This document shows, in pieces, positions 1 to 7,600 of a stretch of 11,254 nucleotides of DNA (position 1 is the first letter of the stretch; each line of letters begins with the position of its first letter). The stretch lies in assembly GCA_028565635.1 (NCBI GenBank), contig JAOXYB010055001.1, positions 1-11,254 of the forward strand, written 5' to 3'. The notes below the pieces were generated by a model. That model saw only the letters and a list, made by a program, of their open reading frames with translations, did not search any database and was not told the origin of the DNA. The DNA is from Phoronis ovalis (Eukaryota > Phoronida > Phoronidae). A program made the translations under genes and the position numbers.

Positions 1-132
1 CGAAGATGATCTGACGAAAGCTGAAGGCGTTAGAGCAACACAAACAAAAGGGTACATACGCCGACGACGCCGACGCCACATGCGGTACGACTATATGCCC
101 ATTCACTATTACATAGTGATGGGCATAAAAAA
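1..132 (+). repeat. Left arm of a 130-bp inverted repeat pair
   Basis: This segment matches the reverse complement of 11115-11243 almost base for base. I count one substitution near base 27 and one 3-base indel plus a substitution in the GC-rich stretch around 74-79. It is CpG-rich (a run of GCCGACGACGCCGACGCC) inside an AT-rich window, which marks it as a dispersed repeat and not local sequence. It ends in a hairpin followed by six A. Similarity runs right to base 1, so the element probably continues outside the window. It lies in intron 2 of the NIT2 gene. The family is not identified; a nonautonomous DNA transposon or Helitron-like end is possible. Confidence 0.9.
94..127. repeat. Hairpin at the inner end of the left arm
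   Basis: TATGCCCATTCACTAT (94-109) pairs with ATAGTGATGGGCATA (113-127), leaving a loop of three bases and one unpaired T. The same hairpin is at 11120-11153 in the other arm. A terminal hairpin next to an A run is typical of the end of a nonautonomous element. Confidence 0.85.
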
Positions 133-632
133 TGAAGTGACCTGAAGTTATAGAGCCCTATGTTACCAGAAAACGAGGAAATTCCTAGGTGAAAAACAGA
201 TCCTTTTCAGGTTTTCAAGGGAGACTAAAGTACGGAAGTAAATATACAACTAAGTATTATTAAGTCTTCCTATTATAAAACATACCTCCATATGCTTTAA
301 AAATGCCAAACAGTGCACTAGCTGTTGTGAAACCGTAACAGTGTGAGGAAAAAATTCGCTTCAGCAGGAGAATTATTGTAATGTATTAATTTAAAAAATA
401 TTAATTTGAACTGTCTTCCCTCAGAATTACAGCCCAGTTTTTGTTTCCACAATGCCCTTATATCAGAACCCTTTTTTTAGTTTTGAGAATTTTGACGTTG
501 TTAATACCCTTTTCCGTGAATTTCAGCACAATAATGCAGTCCAAATTGCATGATAGGGTTTACTGTACCATGCCACACAAATAGCTTACTATTAATTTGT
601 TTTACGAATAATTATATTTTGCTTATACTTAC
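133..632 (-). other. NIT2: NIT2 intron 2 (partial), no gene seen
   Basis: AT-rich noncoding sequence downstream of the NIT2 exon 2 donor, in NIT2 orientation. The donor itself is GTAAGT (reverse complement of 627-632). I looked for the next NIT2 exon, which should begin with the catalytic Glu followed by a CFNSPYG-like motif, and did not find it. It must lie past the left edge. Confidence 0.7.
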
Positions 633-751
633 CGGAAGTGCCACTATTTTAGCACCTTGGCTAGCTGCTTCTTTCACCATTTTAGCAGCTCTAGCTAAGT
701 TCTCAGCTTTGTTGGCCCCCACTGCCAACTGTATAAGAGCTATTCTAAACC
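633..751 (-). CDS. NIT2: NIT2 omega-amidase, coding exon 2
   Basis: This exon encodes a start-proximal piece of the nitrilase fold. Read on the minus strand from 751, after an acceptor TTTTCAG, it gives two bases that complete a Gly codon and then 39 codons. They open FRIALIQL and close with AASQGAKIVALP. The human NIT2 segment from FRLALIQL to AATQGAKIVSLP is also exactly 39 residues. The exon ends in phase 0 at a GTAAGT donor. The catalytic Glu of the Glu-Lys-Cys triad directly follows LP in the family, so it would be the first codon of the next exon, outside the window. NIT2 deamidates alpha-ketoglutaramate and alpha-ketosuccinamate in cytosol and mitochondria. NIT1 and other nitrilases share the fold but match this segment less well. 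Confidence 0.9.
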
Positions 752-1130
752 CTGAAAATTAAAATATTTTGTTTGCTTACTAGTTTAATAAGTTAATTGT
801 TTTCTTTTGCAAAGTCACCATCCCCATTTTTTTTAACAATATGTAATAAATCATCTCCATGATGAAATCAGTCTAGTCAAAACACAAGTTTCAAAATGTC
901 ACTTTCAAAGTAACAATGAATGTTAATTGAAAGTAGTGAAGCTGAGAGATTATTAACACCTATGCTTGTGCTCCAGTCCTATTACAAGTATGAAGCCAAT
1001 AGATTCTTCTGATTTTTTTATTATTTACATTTTATGACTAGGAGTCGTCTAGCTTTAATAACCACAATGTTTCCTACTTAATTATGCAGTAGTAGTAGCG
1101 TCCATAGACAGTGTTCAGTGCAGCAAAAAC
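752..1130 (-). other. NIT2: NIT2 intron 1, 3' part, no gene seen
   Basis: AT-rich intron sequence. It ends, in NIT2 orientation, with a pyrimidine-rich stretch and the acceptor CAG at 752-754. Nothing else is recognisable. Confidence 0.6.
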
Positions 1131-1515
1131 CCCGGGAGGGCACTCTCATTCAAAGTGGCTGTATAGATCGATGTGCCGACCTAATCTTCCCCTTTTTTCA
1201 GTCTTGGCTTTTACCATGGGGATATTTTTTTATGTTTATTTGACAATTTTTACCATTGGGTTGGTTTTCTGCAAATATACTTTTACGATGGGGGTATATA
1301 TTTTCAACATAAATAATTAATTATCAATGGTGTATTTCCTGAAAAAAATTCCAGCATTTTTTTACCATGGAGTGTACTTTTTGCGAAATGTTTTACCACG
1401 GGATATGGTATTAATTTATATAGGTATATATTTGGAAAGCAATTTTTACCATCGGTAAAGAGTTTTTTACATGGGACTTCACACCCCTACCAAGTTTTTA
1501 GTCAAGTATCCCCTG
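1131..1515 (+). mobile_element. Transposon relic, copy A, with internal degenerate repeats
   Basis: The left end CCCGGGAGGGCAC and the right end near GTATCCCCTG are similar to the ends of the copy at 2774-3240. Shared blocks are TCATTCAAAGT and ATGTGCCGACC at the left and CACACCCCTACCAA plus GTCAAGTA at the right. Between them are about eight degenerate units of the form TTTTACCATGGGGTAT, spaced irregularly by roughly 30-50 bases. No reading frame for a transposase is present, so it is nonautonomous. I could not see a clear target-site duplication. Its overall plan (GC-rich ends, interior of GGGTAT-type units) resembles repeats common in marine invertebrate genomes, from memory only. Confidence 0.75.
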
Positions 1516-2449
1516 CGTAGAAACCCTAAGGTTATTTTCACTCAAATTCTTAAATTGATTAACAAAAAAATTAAGAACTTGAGTTTACCAAAATATGTAA
1601 AAAACTTCTACATGATTCCACTGATGCAAAATATCTTCTTTTAAACATATTTTTGTACCAAAACATGCTAAACATAAAATCTGGGAATGACATTTAAACA
1701 TATGGTGGACAGGTTCAAAAATTCTCATATGGTTGTAAAACTTTATTTCAAAAAGAGGTACAACACTTACTGCAAAATTAATTGCAAGCATAATCATATA
1801 ATTTATGTAAAGATTATCAGTCTATCATAGACAACTAAAAAAAAACAGGAAAAAGTGAAGGTTTGTAAGCAGCAAAATTCATTTTTTTTTAAATATTAGT
1901 GCTACTAGAGCCCTTTATAAGTTAGGATCCAATTAAGATTATCATAGCAGTACAGTATCTTTGAGCTGTAAGGGTCTAGGATAGTTCCTATAAAATTGTT
2001 TGCAGCGTGTAGAGGTGTGTGTTACTAGACAGAAATCCATTGGGTTATAATTAAAATTAGGCTAATTTTCAGCAGGAATGATAGATCATGTTTGTGAAAT
2101 TAACAAAAATATTGGGGCGCATCCCATTAAGTTGTATCGGTTCACCTGCAAGAGGTCTATAAGTTCCAGTAGCATCAAGTACAGATTTGACAAATCTCCA
2201 AGGGGATTTAATTTTTGGCAAATATCTCAAAATATGTATTGTTTTGGTGGGGAGGGGGGTAAATGAAACGGTTTCCCAAGATGTATGTATGAACCACTGG
2301 CAAGAGCATTGGGAAAGAAATTGGCACTCAGAGTAGTTTTCTGAAAAAAAAAATTGAAATCTTTAATTTAAGACTACGTTGGATGGGACTTGAAACTGTT
2401 GTGTGCACCTTACCTATAAGACTAAAACTTTATACTGCAGCTATAAGAG
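1516..2449 (-). other. NIT2: NIT2 intron 1, middle part, no gene seen
   Basis: About 0.9 kb of AT-rich sequence without a convincing exon, RNA gene or recognisable transposon. Short open frames here have no protein-like features. Confidence 0.6.
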
Positions 2450-2580
2450 CCCGGGTAGTTGGTTGGTAGCAGTATGTGGTCCAGGGTAAAAACCCCCGAC
2501 TCTATGGCAAATTAACAAAAATATACCCTGTGGTAAATGAAAAAAATACGAAAAGTATACCCTGTTGTATTCTATATCCT
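2450..2580 (-). mobile_element. Truncated reverse copy C of the same transposon family
   Basis: Read on the minus strand, this is the right-hand end of the family. ACCCTGTGGTAAAT at about 2526 is the reverse complement of the ATTTACCACAGGGT unit. CCAGGGTAAAAA at about 2481 mirrors the TTTTTACCCTGGG found just inside the right end of copy B. The outer end CCCGGG at 2450 and TTGGTTGGTAG fit the reverse complement of the terminal block loosely. The opposite end is missing. Confidence 0.6.
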
Positions 2581-2615
2581 GTTAAATTCACTCATGAATT
2601 ATTAGTTCTAACTTC

Positions 2616-2650
2616 ATGACCCTACTATCACTTACCTACTGTAGGGTCAT
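2616..2650. repeat. 10-bp inverted repeat
   Basis: ATGACCCTAC at 2616-2625 is the exact reverse complement of GTAGGGTCAT at 2641-2650. It lies between transposon copies C and B, with no known role. Confidence 0.6.
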
Positions 2651-2765
2651 AGACCAGATGGTGTTAAAACCAGTAGAAGTTATATAGCCTCTTGCAAAAA
2701 CTCTCGAAGTGTGTCAAAAAATTCAAACCGAAATTGTCATCCGCATCTATGATACTCCTTCTTGG

Positions 2766-2773
2766 GTTAACTA
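2766..2773. repeat. Target-site duplication, left copy
   Basis: GTTAACTA directly before the left end of transposon copy B; repeated exactly at 3241-3248. Confidence 0.75.
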
Positions 2774-3240
2774 CCTGGGGGGACTGTCATTCAAAGTCAC
2801 TATATATATATATATGTGCCGACCAATAGGCCCTCTTTATTTTAACTCCTGCATTTACCACAGGGTATGTTTTTCACGCTTCTCAAGCCTTATTCAGCAC
2901 AGGGTATAGTTTTTTGTTGGATATTTACCACAGGGTATATTTTTTTAAAATATTCGTTTACCACAGGGTGTATTTCTTGGAAAACGCATTTACGACAGGT
3001 ATGACAAATTAAGGTTCGTAAATTTTTCCATATAATTTTACCACAGGGTATATAATTTACAACTGAATCTTACACAGGGTATCTATTTCGGGAGAGTTAT
3101 TTATGACAGGCTATATTTTTCATGTTTTTTTCATTTACGACAGGGTATATTTTTGGTGATCTTTATTTACCACAGGGTCAGTTTTTTTTTACCCTGGGCT
3201 GCACACCCCTACCAACTTTTCGGTCAAGTACCCCTCCAGG
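2774..3240 (+). mobile_element. Nonautonomous DNA transposon, copy B, with 8-bp target duplication
   Basis: The element starts CCTGGGGGGAC and ends GTACCCCTCCAGG, so its ends are short imperfect terminal inverted repeats. It is flanked by GTTAACTA on both sides (2766-2773 and 3241-3248), a perfect 8-bp direct repeat. Eight-base duplications are typical of the hAT superfamily, although the ends are not classical hAT ends. The interior is an array of about ten units near TTTACCACAGGGTATATTTTT. A TA run at about 2801-2814 lies near the left end. No transposase frame is present. Confidence 0.8.
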
Positions 3241-3248
3241 GTTAACTA
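3241..3248. repeat. Target-site duplication, right copy
   Basis: GTTAACTA directly after the right end of transposon copy B; same as 2766-2773. Confidence 0.75.
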
Positions 3249-3295
3249 GCACTTGAAGCTTGATTAATACTCCTCAAGGTGACTTTTACTTTTAC

Positions 3296-3520
3296 CTAAA
3301 ATGTGATTTTTTTTTTGGGATCGCTCTTGAAAGCATCGGAATTCTTAGCACCGGATAATGAAAAAGTGTCTATTTTTCGTGTGTTGAAAGTTGAAGAAAC
3401 AGGATTTGTGATCAAATCGATGTTAGAATTGAGTGAAGGCACATAATATTTGGAGCATAAATAGTTACTTGGAAAAGGAGGCATTGTCCAAAACTGGGTC
3501 GGTGTTTCAGGACCTGTATA
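3296..3520 (-). other. Unrecognised open frame, possible exon
   Basis: On the minus strand a frame stays open from about 3577 down to a TAG at 3296-3298. The part after a possible acceptor ATATATACAG (ending about 3520) looks protein-like: it begins PETPTQFWTMPPFPSNYL and has mixed polar and aromatic residues, then ends SDPKKKITF. A GTAAAAGT follows the stop, which would fit a splice donor in noncoding use. It lies inside NIT2 intron 1 in the same orientation as NIT2. I recognise no family. It could be an alternative NIT2 leader exon, a transposon fragment or chance. Confidence 0.25.
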
Positions 3521-3533
3521 TATGTCATATATA

Positions 3534-3668
3534 TAGATTACACAGGAGGTCGTATATGGATAGTATATTATAAATTTATTTATTTAAAAATACAATTATT
3601 TTAGATATTACACAGGAGCTAGGCCGTATGGATAATATATCATATATTTATTTATTTAAAAATATAAC
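3534..3668. repeat. Tandem duplication, unit about 68 bp
   Basis: TAGATTACACAGGAG at 3534 recurs as TAGATATTACACAGGAG at 3602. Both are followed by a CGTATGGATA-like block and then TTTATTTATTTAAAAATA. The two copies have diverged by several substitutions and small indels. Confidence 0.75.
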
Positions 3669-3955
3669 GACACTTGCTCGCCAGGTGACCGTGATGTGTA
3701 GGGGCATATGGGTACATGTAGTCAGAACTATGTCAAGACTCAAGGAGTTAAGACGGTACACAATAAAAAATATAATTTTACATTTATTAATTTGCAAAAA
3801 GAGAATGACCCCGGAGAATGACACTATATACAACATTAACTTTATCATGTCGTCTTCTTTATTCACCATTTTATCAAAGTCTCTGAAATCAGACAACAAT
3901 AATGAATATAGAAACTACCGATACACCTTAAACCAAAGTTGCAAAAAGAGCTTAC

Positions 3956-3971
3956 CTGTACTGGCAGACAT
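3956..3971 (-). CDS. NIT2: NIT2 omega-amidase, coding exon 1 with start codon
   Basis: On the minus strand ATG (3971-3969) begins MSAST plus one base of a Gly codon, followed at once by a strong donor ACAG/GTAAGC. The single leftover base joins the two-base start of exon 2 to give Gly, so the joined start is MSASTGFRIALIQL. Human NIT2 starts MTSFRLALIQL, so a very short first coding exon is expected. Exact phase agreement with exon 2 supports the call, since the exon is too short to judge by composition. An upstream ATG at 3998-3996 is in frame but meets TAA after five codons, so it could act only as a tiny upstream frame. Confidence 0.75.
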
Positions 3972-3988
3972 CGTTCGTTTTTATAAGG

Positions 3989-3997
3989 TCAAGGTCA
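3989..3997 (+). promoter_or_regulatory. ERR/SF-1-type nuclear receptor site
   Basis: TCAAGGTCA is an exact match to the extended half-site bound by estrogen-related receptors and SF-1-class receptors. It lies 18 bases upstream of the NIT2 start codon. A single 9-mer can occur by chance; the role is inferred. Confidence 0.35.
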
Positions 3998-4005
3998 TTT
4001 TAGTT

Positions 4006-4015
4006 ACTTCCTGTT
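4006..4015 (-). promoter_or_regulatory. ETS-like site
   Basis: ACTTCCTGTT reads AACAGGAAGT on the minus strand, which contains the ETS core GGAA in its preferred context. ETS sites are common in TATA-less housekeeping promoters. Confidence 0.35.
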
Positions 4016-4072
4016 TTCTTCAAAAACTAAAACTTCTGGATTTCATTTTACAATGGTTTGCAATATTTTAAA

Positions 4073-4085
4073 CCAATTAAATTGG
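4073..4085. promoter_or_regulatory. Pair of opposed CCAAT boxes
   Basis: CCAATTAAATTGG is palindromic around its middle base, giving one CCAAT box on each strand. Opposed CCAAT boxes bound by NF-Y are a known feature of bidirectional and cell-cycle promoters. The site lies roughly 100 bp above the NIT2 start codon and 235 bp above the CHEK1 leader donor. Confidence 0.4.
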
Positions 4086-4195
4086 AAATTCATTAAAATT
4101 AAATTGTAATGTTTGAAAACAGTTGTTTAGACAAAAAACGACGCTAAAGTAAATATCGAATGGAATTGACATCCGGAGCGAATTACCTCGAGGTA

Positions 4196-4203
4196 TTTGG
4201 CGC
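4196..4203 (+). promoter_or_regulatory. E2F site upstream of CHEK1
   Basis: TTTGGCGC is a perfect E2F consensus (TTTSGCGC) in a region that is otherwise AT-rich. CHEK1 is a known E2F target in vertebrates, peaking at G1/S. The site lies 125 bp above the donor of the CHEK1 leader exon, a reasonable core-promoter place. Confidence 0.55.
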
Positions 4204-4250
4204 TTTTTTTCAAGCAATTCGACCATTTGAAGAAAGTGATGTCATGTGTT

Positions 4251-4320
4251 TTGTTATGATTTTTCTTAGTTGTTCAAGTGAATTCGCTTAGTCTGATGAC
4301 CAAGTTAGACGTCCTTACAG
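4251..4320 (+). other. CHEK1: CHEK1 noncoding leader exon (start not fixed)
   Basis: TTACAG/GTATGC at 4315-4326 is a good donor, and a clean acceptor TTTGTTCCAG lies just above the CHEK1 start codon at 4607-4616. Together they imply a 5' untranslated exon ending at 4320 and a 296-base intron. The left limit given is only a guess; transcription should start somewhere after the E2F site. Confidence 0.5.
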
Positions 4321-4621
4321 GTATGCATTTCTTAAAAATAGAAATTTCAAACGATTCTTAATGAGAATATCAAAAAGACAAATTGAAAGGCACTGCTTGA
4401 CTCTTGTTTGATTGAACCGGATTGAAGGGTGCTGGGAACTTGAATTCCGAGACTTTTGTCATGTTTTGAGACTGGGATTTATGGAGTTAAAATAATTACT
4501 AGGTGTAGATATAAACTGTATCCGATGTTCTCATCTAGTAAGATGTGGTCCTTTACTGTTAGTAGTTATTGTTAACTTGAATGGGCTATTTAGTATTTTA
4601 TTTTACTTTGTTCCAGAGAAA

Positions 4622-4686
4622 ATGTCGACATCATTTGTTGAAGGCTGGGACTTGGTGCAAACACTAGGCGAAGGTGCTTATGGAGA
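4622..4686 (+). CDS. CHEK1: CHEK1 coding exon 1
   Basis: Encodes the N terminus and most of the glycine-rich ATP loop, ending inside the Glu22 codon (phase 2). The acceptor ends at 4616, five bases before the ATG, and the donor is GTAAGTG at 4687. Confidence 0.92.
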
Positions 4687-7600
4687 GTAAGTGCAGCTCC
4701 AGTTTTGGATCAATGAAAATTAACATCACAAAGTATTGATAAATCACCTGTAACTTTATATTTAAAAATAAAGTGTTTTGTAGTCTTTCCCAGGTAGCAC
4801 ACGTGCGGGGCTCGAATCCAACACCTCTTAGTTCCCAGCCAAGCTCTATTACCACTAATATATATATATTATAATGACAATTAAAAAGATAGGTTTTCAA
4901 TTTTGATTTAAAACATTCAAAACTCCTAGATCTGAGTTATTCCACAGAGATTGTGCACAGGCGGAGAAAGCCCTGTCCCAGTAAGTAATGAGATTTACCA
5001 TTAGCACCGTGAATAATCACACAAGATGATCTAAGATTTCTTGAGGGACATGATCTAATTAACAGATTCCACAAATACACTAGAGCAATACTTACAATGA
5101 TTTTGAATGCAAAAGCTAAGGTCTTAAATTCAAAAACAACAATAATGCTTAGGTGCTTTGAATGCATACCTTATTCACATGAGACATGAGAATAAGGCGT
5201 CGAGGGGTTTTATAAGCGGATAATTTGTGTACTAACTAAAATGTGTGTTGACCAAGTAGTGGAAGTTGAGAAATATGTTTATTAATTGACTGGGTTTTTT
5301 GGAAATAGGGTTAAACTGGCCGTTAATACCACTACTGAGGAAGCTGTAGCTGTTAAAATTATTAACTTGAAAGACAAGAAGGTTTCAGAATCAGTCAGGA
5401 AGGAGGTGAGTAAGGATTTCACTAGTAGACACTAGATACCAGGCAGCTGATACCATACCTTTTACATATTCAATAATTACAAAGTCTATCTACTTGTTAC
5501 AAGTCCATCTACTTGTTGGATTACTCATTGTCTATGACTGATTGCTTTTTGTTATAATTTTTTGATTATCCAATTGGATGAACTTCGGGAAGCCACCATT
5601 GCGATCCTCACATGAACCCAAATAATGCCAGCATGTTAGTTTTGGGAATGGAATAACCCGAGTCGCAGACAAGGGCATCATTATTCATTCACAAAGTGCA
5701 GGTGCTAGAAACATTTTGAAAAATTATCCCCAAATAATTAATACAGGTAATTAAGTGCTGCAGTAATATTTGCACTTTATGGCTACACATACATGTATCT
5801 TTGATCTGTAAACTGTACATATCATAAACACAAATAACCTGTAAAAATTTGATGTGCGACCCTATAATATGTGTTCTGCTTATAAATGCACTCTCTTGGT
5901 TTTGCTTTTAGGTATGTGTACACAGAATGATGGACCACAAAAATATTATTAAATTTTATGGTTGTAGAAAAGAAGGAAACATGCAGTATATATTTTTAGA
6001 GTACGCCAGCGGAGGAGAACTGTTTGACAGAATAGGTATACTTGCTTAAAAGAGAAATCTTTAGATATTGACAATTTGCTGTTAGCTTGCAAATATTTTA
6101 CAAAAGTTGTTTTAACAACTTATTTTTAGAAAAAAGAGACATCTGTGATTCCGGCATTGGTCTTAATACAACCAGCTTATCCATATGCCTTCTGAAAGAA
6201 TCATTTACTGATTTTTTAGTGATATTTGTAGTTGAACAGATTTTAAATCAAACTTGTGCCAATATGTGATACAAGCTTAACATTGGTAGTTTCATTCCAA
6301 AGTAAAAATGTTTTGGTTGATGGGTAGTTTGTGAAATTTGTTTTTCTCATTTGTAGAGCCTGATGTGGGAGTTATGCCGGAAGAAGCGCAGAAATATTTC
6401 CGCCAATTAATAACTGGTATTGACTACTTACACAATCATGGTGTATGTCACAGAGATCTCAAACCAGAAAACTTACTTTTAGATGAGGATGGTTAGTATG
6501 TTCTTACTGCATGTATTGCTTATGTAACTTGAAGAGTCGTAGGATACCGGTAAAGAAGCTATTAATTTAAATATTTTTAATATTAAAAGACAGAAATCAG
6601 ATTGGTTAACAAAGATGTCATTTAACATGGTAACGCAATACTAGGTTTAAGCTTAGCATTGCAATTTATATCTATTCTAAAGAAGAACTGTCTATAATTA
6701 AGTAAGCATGATTTTAAAGATTGAGTGGGATGTAGTCTGGCAGATATTTGTATTAGATACTTTAACAAATATATGTGTATGACATTTGTTTCTAATCTGA
6801 TGCATCATTGATGTTTATTTCATTTTGAGTCCGTGGACATGCCAACTTTGCAATTTTTGAACAAAACAATTATAGAAAATACATGTAACCATGTCATAAA
6901 AATTTAACTAAATTAAAATTTTCTCTTTAGATAATTTAAAGATATCAGATTTTGGAATGGCTACTATATTTCGCCATAAAGGTCATACTCGCCAAATAGA
7001 AAAATGTTGCGGAACAGTGCCATATGTTGCTCCAGAGATAATACAGAGGAAACCGTACGATGCTGAACCTGCTGATTTATGGTCATGCGCCATTGTTCTG
7101 GTAGCATTGTTAGCAGGAGGTAATAGTGATAATTTCAGAATGGGTGTTCATATAATATCTTTAAAGTTGAAAATTTTGCTGTCATATTCTCTATTAGCTG
7201 TTCTCATTCCCATCCAATTTTTCTTTCCATTCTGTGTCAAACAGCCTGGTCAATTTTGTAATTGACTGAAAGGCATGTCACAATCACAAATTTTGTTAAA
7301 CATAGTAAAACTTGTGGATTTAGAGGAATTGAAGGGTTAGTGTGGTATCTTTTATTTATGCTAAAAATCTTCAAACGGACTGAACATCGTCTACTAAAAG
7401 TGTTGTGCAAATTAAAATGGAATTTCTATCATTTTTTTTATAGTATCCGTAAATCTTTGTTTTAGAGTTACCTTGGGATTCACCCACGTATGCTTGTGAA
7501 GAATACTGTAACTATAGAGACAGAAAGTTCAATCTTAGTCCGTGGAATAAAATTGGCAACCTTGAATTAGGTAAAAAAAATTTAACTTGTCCGGTAACTG

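Larger units (their letters stand above)
3972..4250. promoter_or_regulatory. Bidirectional promoter of NIT2 and CHEK1
   Basis: The two start codons face away from each other. The NIT2 ATG is at 3971 and the CHEK1 leader exon ends at 4320, so both genes must start transcription inside about 350 bp. The region has no TATA box placed to serve either gene. It holds a pair of opposed CCAAT boxes, an ETS-like site, a TCAAGGTCA site and an E2F site, each listed separately. Transcription start points cannot be fixed from sequence. Confidence 0.75.
4687..5308 (+). other. CHEK1: CHEK1 intron 1, with LINE and SINE relics
   Basis: A 622-base intron. About 380 bases of it (4787-5170) are minus-strand retroelement remains, described separately. 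An 8-bp hairpin CCTTATTC/GAATAAGG at 5169-5197 sits at the far edge of the LINE fragment. Confidence 0.85.

Noticed and set aside
241-360. A possible NIT2 exon 3 on the minus strand ending CATATGGAG/GTATG
   Set aside because: The reading frames before the donor do not give the expected Glu-Cys-Phe-Asn-Ser-Pro-Tyr-Gly motif, so the donor-like match is probably chance.
3978-3985. TATAAAAA on the minus strand as a NIT2 TATA box
   Set aside because: It lies only seven bases before the NIT2 start codon, so transcription set by it would begin inside the intron and omit the ATG.
3628-4071. A 147-codon plus-strand open frame
   Set aside because: It overlaps the 68-bp duplication, the NIT2 first exon on the other strand and the promoter. 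Composition is that of AT-rich noncoding DNA and no motif is seen.
4787-4865. A functional tRNA gene (anticodon GGG) on the minus strand
   Set aside because: The acceptor stem is missing and the T-stem mispairs; the abutting LINE and the lack of a terminator fit a SINE.
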